64,000 nucleotides of DNA from the NCBI RefSeq assembly GCF_001293165.1, contig NZ_CP010552.1, positions 744,001 through 808,000 on the forward strand, written 5' to 3'. The translations under genes were made by a program, and so were the position numbers. Under the pieces are notes generated by a model. That model had not been told where the DNA came from. It searched no databases and worked only from the letters and a program-made list of their open reading frames with translations. The stretch's first letter is position 1, and every line of letters begins with the position of its first letter. This stretch comes from Candidatus Thioglobus autotrophicus. Its GTDB lineage: Bacteria; Pseudomonadota; Gammaproteobacteria; PS1; Pseudothioglobaceae. Shown piece after piece: positions 1 through 14,613 of the stretch.

Positions 1-651
1 CGCATTACCAGGATTCATACTACCACCATATAGGATAGGTGTAGTCTGAGCAACGCTTGCGTCGTTCTGTGTTAGCATTGAACGAATAAAGGCGTGCGCA
101 TCTTGAGCTTGTTGTGGGCTTGCTGTAACACCTGTGCCAATGGCCCAGACAGGCTCATAAGCAATAATAATATTTTTAAAAGCACCAATGCCAACACGAT
201 CAATCACCGCCTGAATTTGACGAGAGACAACCGCTTCCATACTGCCAGCTTCTCTCTGCTCAAGTGTTTCACCAATACAGAAAAGCGGCGTTAGGCCATT
301 GTCAAGTGCAACTTGTACTTTGCTGGCGACAATTTCATCAGTTTCGCCATATAGACTTCTACGCTCAGAGTGACCAACAATCACATATTGCGCGCCAAAA
401 TCTTTAATCATGTCTGCACTCACCTCACCCGTAAAAGCGCCTGATGCATTTTCATTTAAGTCCTGTGCACCTAGATGTAGTTGAGAATGAGTAATTAATG
501 CCTCAACCTGTGACATATACGGAGAAGGTGCGCAAACAATAACGTTTGAATCAACATCCGCCATGCCAGAAAGAATGCCCATAATTAGTGTATTAACCGT
601 TTCTTTTGAGGCATTCATCTTCCAATTGCCCGCAACAATAACTTGACGCAT
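1..651 (-). CDS. tpiA: Triosephosphate isomerase (partial, C-terminus cut by window edge)
   Basis: Interconverts dihydroxyacetone phosphate and glyceraldehyde 3-phosphate in glycolysis, gluconeogenesis and the Calvin cycle. The minus-strand reading starts at ATG 651 (MRQVIVAGNWKMN, with the substrate-binding N-x-K) and stays open to base 1, giving 217 codons. The catalytic-glutamate segment AYEPVWAIGTG is encoded near 130-160, and YGGSMNPGNA, the phosphate-binding loop, is encoded by the first 30 bases. The usual length is about 250 residues, so roughly 35 residues are missing only because the window begins here. It is transcribed away from dnaA. Confidence 0.97.
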   Translation of the reverse strand, partial: MRQVIVAGNWKMNASKETVNTLIMGILSGMADVDSNVIVCAPSPYMSQVEALITHSQLHLGAQDLNENASGAFTGEVSADMIKDFGAQYVIVGHSERRSLYGETDEIVASKVQVALDNGLTPLFCIGETLEQREAGSMEAVVSRQIQAVIDRVGIGAFKNIIIAYEPVWAIGTGVTASPQQAQDAHAFIRSMLTQNDASVAQTTPILYGGSMNPGNA

Positions 652-719
652 AATAACTCTCTAAATCAAAAGGATTGAATGTTACGCTATTTAGCGATAA
701 AAATCAATGACCAAAAGCT

Positions 720-1238
720 TTAGTGTGATGACTTAGAGCCAAAATAGAGCGCCAGTGACACCATTAAAATACCAAGTGCGAAATACACCAAATCTAGTGC
801 GCCAACAAAAGTCATGGATAGTGACACTTCAAAAAAAGTCACCACCAAAATCATCAGGATCACCTTAGCAAGCTTAGACTTTAAGTCATCCAACGAATTA
901 ATCACCAACACCTTTGATGATCGGCCGCTTTCTTTAGCTTCATCAATATCACTGATAAACAATTCATACAGGCCTAATGCAAAAATCAACAAAATTGTTG
1001 CCAACAAAAATCCGTCAATGGAGCCTACTGTATGTGCCACCATTTCAATTTTTAAAGCTTTTTTTACCTCAACTGTTGCCCCAACATAATCACTCGCATG
1101 AGCGATCAAATTAGTCACGTCAATTGCGGTAATAACAAACAACATTAAAGAAAGTAAAAGTGAGGAAACCACGGCTGCTAAAACCATTAATCTAGAGCTC
1201 CACAGCAACTTTTCAAAATACTTTTCTAAACCACTCAT
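720..1238 (-). CDS. UPF0114/YqhA-family inner-membrane protein
   Basis: A 172-residue integral membrane protein with about four hydrophobic helices. The spacing of charged loops (GLEKYFEKLLWSSR at the N-terminus, ELFISDIDEA in the middle, LDDLKSKLAKVIL before the third helix) matches the YqhA/UPF0114 family, whose function is unknown. I chose ATG 1238 because GAGAGAGAAG precedes it; a TTG five codons upstream at 1253 is the alternative. It is divergent from dnaA and lies between tpiA and dnaA. Family membership rests on recalled similarity. Confidence 0.75.
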   Translation of the reverse strand: MSGLEKYFEKLLWSSRLMVLAAVVSSLLLSLMLFVITAIDVTNLIAHASDYVGATVEVKKALKIEMVAHTVGSIDGFLLATILLIFALGLYELFISDIDEAKESGRSSKVLVINSLDDLKSKLAKVILMILVVTFFEVSLSMTFVGALDLVYFALGILMVSLALYFGSKSSH

Positions 1239-1301
1239 CCACTTCTCTCTCAAAACAATATAATGCTTAAGTATATCATTACTTAATTTTAAATTTTACT
1301 T

Positions 1302-2606
1302 ATGTCAAAAACTTGGGCGCAATGTTTAAGCACACTAAAAGACACGGTGTCTTTGTCTGAATATAGTGTTTGGATACACCCATTAAAAGTGCTGGAGGAC
1401 CAACATACCTTGTCTTTATTAGCGCCCAACACCCAAGTTAAAAATTATATTAGTAAAAACTTAAAAACCCAAATTAAAAATGCTGTTGCTCAACACAATA
1501 AGAATCTAAAAATTTTTATTGGGGTAGCACCCAGTGCAAACCCTGAAAAAGCAAACTATAAAAAACACTCAACACCCTTGTTTGAAGACTACACTTTTGA
1601 CAACTTAGTACTAGGAAGTGCCAATCAAATGGCTTACGGGGCTACTAAACAAATTGCAGAAAACATAAAAGGCTCCCCCTACAACCCTTTTATTATTTAT
1701 GGTGGATCCGGGCTAGGAAAAACACACCTTATGCAGGCTGCTGGTCACTTGGCCAGATTTCAAAATCCAGATATGAAGGTTTTGTACGTACCGCTCATGG
1801 ATTTTGTCAGAAATATCACCTCAAGCTTAAGACACAACACCATTGAAGATATCAAGGCTTTTTACCAATCTGCTGACTTATTACTGGTTGACGATATTCA
1901 CCTAATTGCTGGTAAAGAAAAATCACAAGAAGAATTTTTCCATATTTTTAATTTTTTATTCAATGGAAAAAAACAAATTATTTTCACCTGTGACCAACCA
2001 CCTAAAAATATAAAATCTTTAGAAGAGCGCCTAAAAACAAGATTTTCACAAGGGTTAAACCTACACTTAACGCCGCCTGAATTGGAAATGCGTGCAGCTA
2101 TTTTATTAAAAAAATCACAAGATAAAAAGATTAATATCAATCTAACTGAAGACTTAGCCCTCTACATTGCTGGACATATAACTTCTAATGTTAGAGACTT
2201 AGAAGGAGCCTTATTAAAACTAAAGGCTTTTGTCGATTTCTCCAAAATCACGCAAGCTTTTATCTCAAAAGAAATAGTAGATGCCGCTTTAGGCGACCTC
2301 ATCAAACCTGCTATTAAAAATATAGAAGTGAATGATGTACAAAAAGAAGTTGCCAAACATTACGCATTAACCATATCTGACTTAAGTTCAAAATCACGAA
2401 AACAACACGTTGTACTAGCTAGACAAATGGCGATTTATATTTGCCACGAACTCAGTGCTTTATCCCTTAATAAGATTGGAAAGCAATTTGGAAATAGAGA
2501 TCATTCAACAGTTATACACGCCATCAAAAAAATTCAAGAAAAGTTAGAAAACAGCGATATAAAAAACGATTACGACCTAATAAAACTTAAATTAGCCAAC
2601 TTATAA
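1302..2606 (+). CDS. dnaA: Chromosomal replication initiator DnaA
   Basis: AAA+ ATPase that binds DnaA boxes and melts the origin. The 434 residues show the N-terminal interaction domain (about 1-75), a short linker, Walker A GGSGLGKTH at 134-142, Walker B LLLVDDIHL, and the C-terminal helix-turn-helix with the DnaA signature around DHSTVIHA (about 400-407). It is slightly shorter than the E. coli protein because the linker domain is short. A TATAAT at 1259-1264 is a plausible -10, with the ATG at 1302 in an AT-rich leader. It heads the classical dnaA-dnaN-recF-gyrB run. Confidence 0.98.
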   Translation: MSKTWAQCLSTLKDTVSLSEYSVWIHPLKVLEDQHTLSLLAPNTQVKNYISKNLKTQIKNAVAQHNKNLKIFIGVAPSANPEKANYKKHSTPLFEDYTFDNLVLGSANQMAYGATKQIAENIKGSPYNPFIIYGGSGLGKTHLMQAAGHLARFQNPDMKVLYVPLMDFVRNITSSLRHNTIEDIKAFYQSADLLLVDDIHLIAGKEKSQEEFFHIFNFLFNGKKQIIFTCDQPPKNIKSLEERLKTRFSQGLNLHLTPPELEMRAAILLKKSQDKKININLTEDLALYIAGHITSNVRDLEGALLKLKAFVDFSKITQAFISKEIVDAALGDLIKPAIKNIEVNDVQKEVAKHYALTISDLSSKSRKQHVVLARQMAIYICHELSALSLNKIGKQFGNRDHSTVIHAIKKIQEKLENSDIKNDYDLIKLKLANL

Positions 2607-2821
2607 ACATTTCCACAAGTACACTTAACGACACATAAGTGGATAACTCTAACAACTTTAATGAAAACTAAATTTTATAACCATATACACATTTTTTTAC
2701 ATAAAATACTAACAAGATATCAACTACTTAAATGATTAATTTTTAAAGAAAAATGTCACTTATTAACCAAAAACAACCCCTCTAATAATAACAATAACTT
2801 TTAATTAAAAGGATTTTCAGA
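2607..2821 (+). other. Probable replication origin region (oriC candidate)
   Basis: The 215 bp between dnaA and dnaN are strongly AT-rich, with long A/T runs. They hold one near-consensus DnaA box on the minus strand at 2638-2646 (AGTGGATAA, the reverse complement of TTATCCACT). I see no dense cluster of perfect TTATCCACA boxes, so the call rests mainly on position between dnaA and dnaN, a common origin site. The dnaA upstream region is an alternative. Confidence 0.45.
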
Positions 2822-3925
2822 ATGAATACTCAACTAACCGTTAAAGAACTACTCGAGCCGTTGCAAACAGTTATTGGTGTTGTTGAAAAAAAACAAACAC
2901 TACCTATTCTTTCACATGTACTTATCCAATTAAAAGATAACCTATTAACACTAACAACAACTGATATGGAAATTGAGATTCGTGCATCTCACCCCATACA
3001 AACTCAAGAGGAAATTGCTTTTACTATTTATGCAAAAGATTTAATTGATATTATTAGAAAACTTCCTGAAAAAACGATAATTGAATTTATTATTGAAGAA
3101 TCAAAAATATACATAAAAACCAATAAAAACTCTTTTGAATTAAACACTTTTAATCACCAAGATTTTCCTTTTTTACCAAAAATTGAAAATACCGATATTA
3201 TTAAAGTTAATCGTCAACAACTTAAAGAGCTTATTGAAAACACAAGTTTTTCAATGGGAAATCAAGATATTAGAGCTTATTTAAATGGATTATATTTTGA
3301 AGTAGATCAAAACAAAGTAACCGTTGTTGCAACAGATGGCCATAGACTATCTATTGGTGAAATACAACAATTAAACAGTTTAAGTGATAAAAAAACAGTT
3401 ATTTTGCCAAGAAAAGCTGTTTTAGAATTAACCAAAATATTAAACAAAAGCGAACACAATGAGGTTGATATCCATTTATCAAACAACTACTTTTATTTGG
3501 TAAGCGATGATACAACAATTATTAGTCGATTAATTGACGGTAATTTCCCAAATTATTCACAAGTGCTACCAACTGATTTTGAAAATACAATTGTTATTGA
3601 TCGTTTAGAGTTTTTAAACTCACTTCAACAGGCTTCAATTTTTGTTGAAGAGCGTACAAAAGGTGTTAAGTTAGTGTTTAAAAATTCACAATTAAATATT
3701 TTTTCTCATTCTGAAAGAGGACAAGCTAAAACTCAGATTAGTACCAAAAACTTTGATAAAGAAATTGAAATTGCTTTCAATATTCATTATTTAATCTCTA
3801 TTTTAGAAAAATTACAAACAAATGAAATAAACATGGTTGTGCCGGGTGGTGAAAATCAATCTTGTATGTTGAGTAGTCCAGACGATGAAACTTACCAATA
3901 TGTCGTTATGCCAATGCGCATTTAA
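2822..3925 (+). CDS. dnaN: DNA polymerase III beta subunit (sliding clamp)
   Basis: Ring-shaped processivity clamp that tethers DNA polymerase III to DNA. The 367 residues match the usual length and three-fold domain structure; ELLEPLQTVIGVVEKKQTLPILSHVLI at the start and the C-terminal YVVMPMRI (the peptide-binding cleft end) are diagnostic. The start ATG is preceded by AAAAGGATTTTCAGA, a reasonable ribosome site. It is followed 18 bp later by recF, consistent with co-transcription. Confidence 0.98.
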   Translation: MNTQLTVKELLEPLQTVIGVVEKKQTLPILSHVLIQLKDNLLTLTTTDMEIEIRASHPIQTQEEIAFTIYAKDLIDIIRKLPEKTIIEFIIEESKIYIKTNKNSFELNTFNHQDFPFLPKIENTDIIKVNRQQLKELIENTSFSMGNQDIRAYLNGLYFEVDQNKVTVVATDGHRLSIGEIQQLNSLSDKKTVILPRKAVLELTKILNKSEHNEVDIHLSNNYFYLVSDDTTIISRLIDGNFPNYSQVLPTDFENTIVIDRLEFLNSLQQASIFVEERTKGVKLVFKNSQLNIFSHSERGQAKTQISTKNFDKEIEIAFNIHYLISILEKLQTNEINMVVPGGENQSCMLSSPDDETYQYVVMPMRI

Positions 3926-3943
3926 TTATAGTTATTCTTTACA

Positions 3944-5029
3944 GTGGCAATTATTCGTAAACTGGCTATTACCCAGTTTCGTAATCTTAATCAACAATAT
4001 CTCCAACCAGGAAATCGATTAAATCTGTTTATTGCTGATAACGCCCAGGGTAAAACAAATCTGATTGAGGCAATTTATTACTTAGGCCATAATAGATCTT
4101 TTAAAACAAAATCCATTAAAGAATTAATCCAGCTTGAACAGCAAAAATTTCAACTTGACGCCCAAGTTGATAATTATCGTATTAAATTAGAAAAATCTAA
4201 ACAAAAAACAACGATTGATATTGATCAGTTACGGTTAAAAAATAGTAGTAATTTATCTAAAATTTTACCCATTCAGATTATCACACCCGATAAAGGTTTT
4301 GTTGTTAATGGTACGCCAAAAAACAAACGTTCCTATTTAGATTGGGGTGTGTTTCACGTGGAACCAAGTTTTTTAGATGATTTTAAAAAATACAACAAAA
4401 CCTTAAAAAACATTAATACTTTATTATCTCAACAAAAAACACAAGCGTTAGATAATTGGTTTTTAGAAATTTCAAACCTATCTGTTAATATTAATCAGCT
4501 ACGATATGATTACATTCAACAATTAAAAAATACAAATTCAAATGAATTAGTTAAGGAATTATCAAGCTTATTTCATTCAATAGATTCTTTTGATTATGAG
4601 TTTAAATCTGGATGGCCAAAAGAGGTTGATGCTTTTGATCGTGATAGTATCTACCAATATTTGTTAAAAAATAAAGCCTACTTACTAAAATCTAAGCACT
4701 TAAACTATGGCCCTCATAAAGCTAGCCTTAAGTTTTTTTTAAATAAAAAAGAAGAATGTTTTTTATCAAGAGGGGAGCAAAAAACCTTATCAATTGTTTT
4801 TTGGTTAACACAGGTTTCGTTATTAGTAAAAAATAATATTCACCCTATTGTTCTAATAGATGACATCTCTTCAGAATTAGATACAACGAAAATTAAAACG
4901 ATTTTGCATTATTTAAATCATTTAAAAATTCAAACCTTTATGACAGATATTGGTAAGGATTTATCGTTTATTGAAAATGAAAATCCTATTTTATTTACAA
5001 TTAAAAAAGGAATAATAAAACCTCAATAA
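3944..5029 (+). CDS. recF: DNA replication/repair protein RecF
   Basis: SMC-like ATPase that helps load RecA at gaps through the RecFOR pathway. The 361 residues show Walker A (ADNAQGKTN) near residue 30, the ABC-type signature FLSRGEQKTLSI, and Walker B PIVLIDDISSELD. The start is GTG at 3944; no in-frame ATG lies closer to the conserved IRKLAITQFRNL start. It follows dnaN by 18 bp. Confidence 0.96.
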   Translation: MAIIRKLAITQFRNLNQQYLQPGNRLNLFIADNAQGKTNLIEAIYYLGHNRSFKTKSIKELIQLEQQKFQLDAQVDNYRIKLEKSKQKTTIDIDQLRLKNSSNLSKILPIQIITPDKGFVVNGTPKNKRSYLDWGVFHVEPSFLDDFKKYNKTLKNINTLLSQQKTQALDNWFLEISNLSVNINQLRYDYIQQLKNTNSNELVKELSSLFHSIDSFDYEFKSGWPKEVDAFDRDSIYQYLLKNKAYLLKSKHLNYGPHKASLKFFLNKKEECFLSRGEQKTLSIVFWLTQVSLLVKNNIHPIVLIDDISSELDTTKIKTILHYLNHLKIQTFMTDIGKDLSFIENENPILFTIKKGIIKPQ

Positions 5030-5119
5030 ATATTGTTATTTTTACTTTATTTATAGCTGTAAACCCTTTCGTAATAACAAATTATATAAACAACTCAATG
5101 GCTAAAAAAAAATGTATGG

Positions 5120-5150
5120 TTGCCTGCATTTCCATTGCCCATGGTATAAT
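5120..5150 (+). promoter_or_regulatory. Putative gyrB promoter with extended -10
   Basis: ATGGTATAAT at 5141-5150 gives a perfect -10 hexamer (5145-5150) with the TG-n extension. The best -35 is TTGCCT at 5120-5125, with a long 19-bp spacer. Transcription would begin near 5157, leaving a leader of only about 17 nt before the gyrB ATG. The same ATGGTATAATAAT string recurs at 53003-53015. Confidence 0.55.
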
Positions 5151-5152
5151 AA

Positions 5153-7576
<2,424 letters not shown>

Positions 7577-7724
7577 AAATAAACAAAAATCAGTTAACTT
7601 TATCAAAAAAACTCCTTTATACCCCCTAAGAGATAGGATTGGTATCACTATAAAATAGCGGCACTTATTTGTAATTAAGTATAATTTATTTTAATTTATA
7701 TCTTAGAAAACTTAGGAAAATAAT

Positions 7725-8612
7725 ATGTCTAAAAAACATCCAGTTGTTGTTGTAACCGGGTCATCTGGTGCTGGAACAACATTCGTAAAACGTGCATTCG
7801 AGCACATATTTTCACGTGAAAAAATAAACTCATTGATTGTTGAGGGCGATAGTTTTCATATGTACGATCGTGCCGCTATGAAAGAAAATGTGAAAAAACA
7901 AGAAGCACTCGGCAATAATTTCTTTTCTCATTTTGGTCCAGATGCTAATTTATTTGACAAAATTGAAGAAACATTTAAGGATTATGGTCAGACTGGCCAG
8001 TGTGATCGTCGTTATTATTTGCATTCTGATGAAGAGGCCGAAGAGCATAATGCACGCTTAAACACTAGCTTAACACCAGGTCAATTTACACCTTGGGAAA
8101 AAGTTGGCACTGATACAGACGTGTTGTTTTATGAAGGTTTGCATGGTGCTGTTGTTACAGACGATGTTGATATGGCCCAATATGCTGATCTTAAGATTGG
8201 CGTAGTACCTAGTGTAAATCTTGAGTGGATTCAAAAGATTCATCGTGATAATGCTGAAAGAGGCTATTCAGCAGAAGAAACGGTAGATACTATTTTGCGT
8301 AGAATGCCTGATTATATTAACTATATTACACCGCAATTTTCACAAACAGATATCAACTTTCAACGTGTTGCAACTGTTGATACTTCAAATCCTTTTATTG
8401 CTCGTGACATTCCAACACCTGACGAAAGTTTTGTGGTGATTCGTTTTAAAGACCTGGAAAAAACACCAGTTGACTTTACTTACCTGACTAGTATGATTAA
8501 CGGCTCGTTCATGTCTAGACGTAATACAATAGTTGTTCCAGGCGGCAAGATGAGCTTAGCAATGGATATTATTTTATATCCAATTATTAAGAAAATGATT
8601 GAAGATAAGTAG
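7725..8612 (+). CDS. prk: Phosphoribulokinase
   Basis: Phosphorylates ribulose 5-phosphate to ribulose 1,5-bisphosphate, the RuBisCO substrate, so it marks a Calvin cycle. The 295 residues start with VVVVTGSSGAGTT, the P-loop at residues 12-19, followed by EGDSFHMYDRAAMK with the conserved Asp/His/Arg residues of proteobacterial PRK and LFYEGLHGAVV in the core. GGAAAATA precedes the ATG, and a TATAAT at 7680-7685 may be its -10. It stands alone between gyrB and the convergent leuS rather than in a cbb operon; RuBisCO is not in this window. Confidence 0.95.
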   Translation: MSKKHPVVVVTGSSGAGTTFVKRAFEHIFSREKINSLIVEGDSFHMYDRAAMKENVKKQEALGNNFFSHFGPDANLFDKIEETFKDYGQTGQCDRRYYLHSDEEAEEHNARLNTSLTPGQFTPWEKVGTDTDVLFYEGLHGAVVTDDVDMAQYADLKIGVVPSVNLEWIQKIHRDNAERGYSAEETVDTILRRMPDYINYITPQFSQTDINFQRVATVDTSNPFIARDIPTPDESFVVIRFKDLEKTPVDFTYLTSMINGSFMSRRNTIVVPGGKMSLAMDIILYPIIKKMIEDK

Positions 8613-8630
8613 GCTACGCTTCGCTTAAAT

Positions 8631-8667
8631 AAAAACCCTAATTACTTTAGAGTAATTAGGGTTTTTT
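8631..8667 (+). terminator. Intrinsic terminator, usable in both directions (prk / leuS)
   Basis: A near-perfect 15-16 bp stem (8631-8646 with 8651-8666; core CCCTAATTACT/AGTAATTAGGG) has a TTAG loop, with an A-run on the left and a T-run on the right. It sits between the convergent prk and leuS genes and can end both transcripts. Confidence 0.9.
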
Positions 8668-8736
8668 AATGTCAAAAAATCAACAACAATATACAGACAC
8701 TACAAGCCTCACTAATCTTCTGTATTGTAGTTTTAG

Positions 8737-12158
<3,422 letters not shown>

Positions 12159-12197
12159 ACGCGGTATTATACATTTTTGCTGTTAAAATTAGTAATT

Positions 12198-12854
12198 ATG
12201 AAAGGCTTGTTTATTAGTGGGAGTGGCACTGACGTTGGAAAAACGTTTATTGCTCAACACCTCATACATCTGTTAACTCAATCAAGATTGGTTTCTGTCA
12301 GAAAGCCTGTTGAAAGTGATTGCCGCAAGGTTGATGGAGGCTTGGTAACCAAGGACGCCCTCAAGCTATTAGCTGCGAGTAATGTTGCGGATGATATTGA
12401 TACAGTGTGCCCTTATAAGTTTTTACAGTGTAGTAATGCTGAAAGCGCCAGTAAAGCAGAAAACGTTAAATTATCTCTTGAGCAATTAGTCGATGCTTGT
12501 GCGAGCGATACATTTGTTGTTGTTGAAGGTGCAGGCGGGCTGTTGTCGCCATTGGCAGAAGATACGCTTAATATTGATTTGGCTAAGTCGCTAGCACTGC
12601 CGCTGGTTATTGTGGTCAAGGATGGGTTGGGCGCTATTAACCAAGCCTTACTAACAATTAAGGTGGCGCGCCAATATCAACTTGAAATTAGCTGTGTTGT
12701 TTTAAATCAGTTTGAGCCCAACACGCTTAATAATGCCAGTGCTATTAAGCATTATGGGCAATGTAGGGTTGTTCTTTATAATCAGGCGTTGAGCGCTCAA
12801 TTTAACCAGCAAATGAGTGAAATATTAGCATTAGATGGGCCTTTCTTAGTCTAG
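12198..12854 (+). CDS. bioD: Dethiobiotin synthetase
   Basis: ATP-dependent carboxylase that closes the ureido ring of dethiobiotin in biotin synthesis. The 218 residues start MKGLFISGSGTDVGKTF with the P-loop at about residues 8-16; the KPVESD substrate motif and VVVEGAGGLLSPL follow. I chose ATG 12198 over an upstream in-frame ATG at 12153 because the family begins a few residues before the P-loop. It is alone here, without bioABFC. Its 3' end overlaps the convergent sspB by 9 bp. Confidence 0.93.
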   Translation: MKGLFISGSGTDVGKTFIAQHLIHLLTQSRLVSVRKPVESDCRKVDGGLVTKDALKLLAASNVADDIDTVCPYKFLQCSNAESASKAENVKLSLEQLVDACASDTFVVVEGAGGLLSPLAEDTLNIDLAKSLALPLVIVVKDGLGAINQALLTIKVARQYQLEISCVVLNQFEPNTLNNASAIKHYGQCRVVLYNQALSAQFNQQMSEILALDGPFLV

Positions 12855-13202
12855 TAGTGTCAATCCAGGTTTGTGCTCAGATTCTACTGGCTGCTGCTGG
12901 GTTTCAAACATCATACCCTCGCCATTTTCTCCTGCATAGATACTCAGTACCGCATGGGTCGGTATATAAACATCAACAGATTGGCCTGAGAACCGAGCTT
13001 TAAAATTGATACTCTCATCAGCCAAGATAAGAGATTCAGTTGCAGAGCTGGCAATGTTAAGAACAATCTTATCTTGTTGAATAAACTGCTTAGGCACAAC
13101 AACTGCTGGATGACTACAATCAACTAGAATATGTGCTGTTAGATCAGAGTCTTCCATCCATTGGTGGTAGGCTCTAATTAAGTAAGGCGTAACAGAAACC
13201 AC
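12846..13202 (-). CDS. sspB: ClpXP protease specificity-enhancing factor SspB
   Basis: Adaptor that delivers ssrA-tagged proteins to ClpXP. The 118 residues carry the conserved core PYLIRAYHQWMEDSDLTAHILVD and INFKARFSGQSVDVYIPTHAVLSIYAGENGEGMMF. A flexible linker and the short tail GLTLLD, likely the ClpX-binding motif, follow. The start is GTG at 13202, only 10 bp after sspA, so expression is probably coupled to sspA. Confidence 0.94.
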   Translation of the reverse strand: MVSVTPYLIRAYHQWMEDSDLTAHILVDCSHPAVVVPKQFIQQDKIVLNIASSATESLILADESINFKARFSGQSVDVYIPTHAVLSIYAGENGEGMMFETQQQPVESEHKPGLTLLD

Positions 13203-13212
13203 AGCTAAATTT

Positions 13213-13842
13213 TTAGTTGTACTCTTTTTCGCAATCCGTTAAGCATGCTTTAAAAGAGTCTCTTGCAAAGAGTCTTTTGGCGTAGTCGGTAACTGCTTTT
13301 CCTGGCGCACCTAAATCGATATCTAATTTCTTTAAACGCCATAATAAAGTCGCTAAACAAGCGTCAACAATGGTCATTTCATCACTTTTAAAGAAAGGCT
13401 TGTAAGCAAATAAAGGCACTAATTCGATTAAATTGCTCTTTAAAATTTTGCGAGCTTCGTCAGCTTCTTTTTTGCTACCTGTTTCAATGGTATTGGCCAA
13501 TTCAAACCAACAGCCTGCAGAACGGGTAAATCTAAAAATCATCAAACGTTTCTCAGATTTTTCGATTGGATCAACGGGTAATAATGGTGGGAACGGAAAT
13601 CTTTCATCCAGGTATTCCATAATGACAGATAGATCATAAAGAACAATACCGCGATCAAATAAAGTTGGTAGTGATTGGCATGGATTTAATTCTAAAATCT
13701 CTTCTGGCATCTCATCAATCTTGAGATTAAATACATCTCTTTCAATGTTTTTTTCAGCCATAATAAAGCGTACTACATGTGATTCAATCTCTTGCGGAGA
13801 AGAGTACAGCGTTGTTGAAGACGGGTTAGGTTTTGTTAACAT
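13213..13842 (-). CDS. sspA: Stringent starvation protein A (GST-fold RNA polymerase-associated protein)
   Basis: RNA polymerase-associated regulator with a glutathione-transferase fold. The 209 residues show the thioredoxin-like N-domain (TLYSSPQEIESHVVRFIMAEKNIERDV), LNPCQSLPTLFDRGIVLYDLSVIMEYLDERFPFPPLLP, and the helical C-domain ending RLFARDSFKACLTDCEKEY. The order petABC-sspAB is conserved in gammaproteobacteria. A terminator separates it from petC upstream. Confidence 0.95.
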   Translation of the reverse strand: MLTKPNPSSTTLYSSPQEIESHVVRFIMAEKNIERDVFNLKIDEMPEEILELNPCQSLPTLFDRGIVLYDLSVIMEYLDERFPFPPLLPVDPIEKSEKRLMIFRFTRSAGCWFELANTIETGSKKEADEARKILKSNLIELVPLFAYKPFFKSDEMTIVDACLATLLWRLKKLDIDLGAPGKAVTDYAKRLFARDSFKACLTDCEKEYN

Positions 13843-13863
13843 AAGTTTCTACCTTTTTAAAAT

Positions 13864-13900
13864 CAAAAAAACAGCATCCCTTATTTTAAAGGACACTGTT
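13864..13900 (-). terminator. Intrinsic terminator after petABC
   Basis: Read on the minus strand, AACAG-TG-TCC pairs with GGGA-TG-CTGTT across an A-rich loop and is followed by a T-run (complement of the A-run ending at 13870). It lies between the petC stop (13926) and the sspA start (13842), so it would end the bc1 transcript before sspA. Confidence 0.65.
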
Positions 13901-13925
13901 GTGGGTTGTGATGTTGATAATTTAG

Positions 13926-14612
13926 CTAATCTTTAGCACGCCATTTTCCATACTTAACATCTTTCCAGTACTCTTTTTTCAATAAGTAAGAAAGAATAAA
14001 TAGGATGAATAAAAAGCCCAGGACTTTAACGCCAATCTCGTATCTAATCAGTTTTACAGGTTCCGAGACATAGTCTAGGAAGTTGGTAATATCTCTTACC
14101 TCTCGATTAAAGTCTTGTTCTGATTTGTCTTGCTTTGATTGCCATAGGACATCCGGCATTGAGGCGTTTTCTAGTACATGATTGTTGACACCATAAGGGC
14201 GCGTATCATCTGCATAAAATCCTTTTAAGTAAGTGTAAATCCAGTCTGTTCCTCTTGCTCTAGCTGTTAGTGATAAATCAGGTGGCGTTGTACCAAACCA
14301 CTCTTTTGCACCATCAACAGGCATTGATGAAAATACCGTACTACCTGTTTTGTCAGCATTGAACATCAGGTTTGCAGCCATATCAGCTTCATCGATGTTT
14401 AAATCTTTAGCAATACGATTGTAACGCATTAGCTCAATCGAGTGACAGCCTGAACAGCTGTTCATGAACGATTTAGCGCCTCGTTGCAATGAATCTTCAT
14501 CGGTTATATCAGTATTAGCATGATCTAAATGAACGCCAGCGCCGGATGCATTAACGTTAAAAGAGATAATGATTGCTGCAACTGTAGACAGTGTTGTTAG
14601 GAATGTTTTCAT
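13926..14612 (-). CDS. petC: Cytochrome c1 of the bc1 complex
   Basis: Haem c subunit that passes electrons from the Rieske protein to soluble cytochrome c at the outer face of the inner membrane. The 228-residue product has a signal peptide (MKTFLTTLSTVAAIIISFNVNAS), one haem motif CSGCH, and a C-terminal anchor helix (IGVKVLGFLFILFILSYLL). I start at ATG 14612, two bases after the petB stop; the longer reading to 14657 would overlap petB and bury the signal peptide. The DRT..P axial-methionine region (SMPDVLW) is visible. Confidence 0.94.
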   Translation of the reverse strand: MKTFLTTLSTVAAIIISFNVNASGAGVHLDHANTDITDEDSLQRGAKSFMNSCSGCHSIELMRYNRIAKDLNIDEADMAANLMFNADKTGSTVFSSMPVDGAKEWFGTTPPDLSLTARARGTDWIYTYLKGFYADDTRPYGVNNHVLENASMPDVLWQSKQDKSEQDFNREVRDITNFLDYVSEPVKLIRYEIGVKVLGFLFILFILSYLLKKEYWKDVKYGKWRAKD

Positions 14613-14613
14613 A

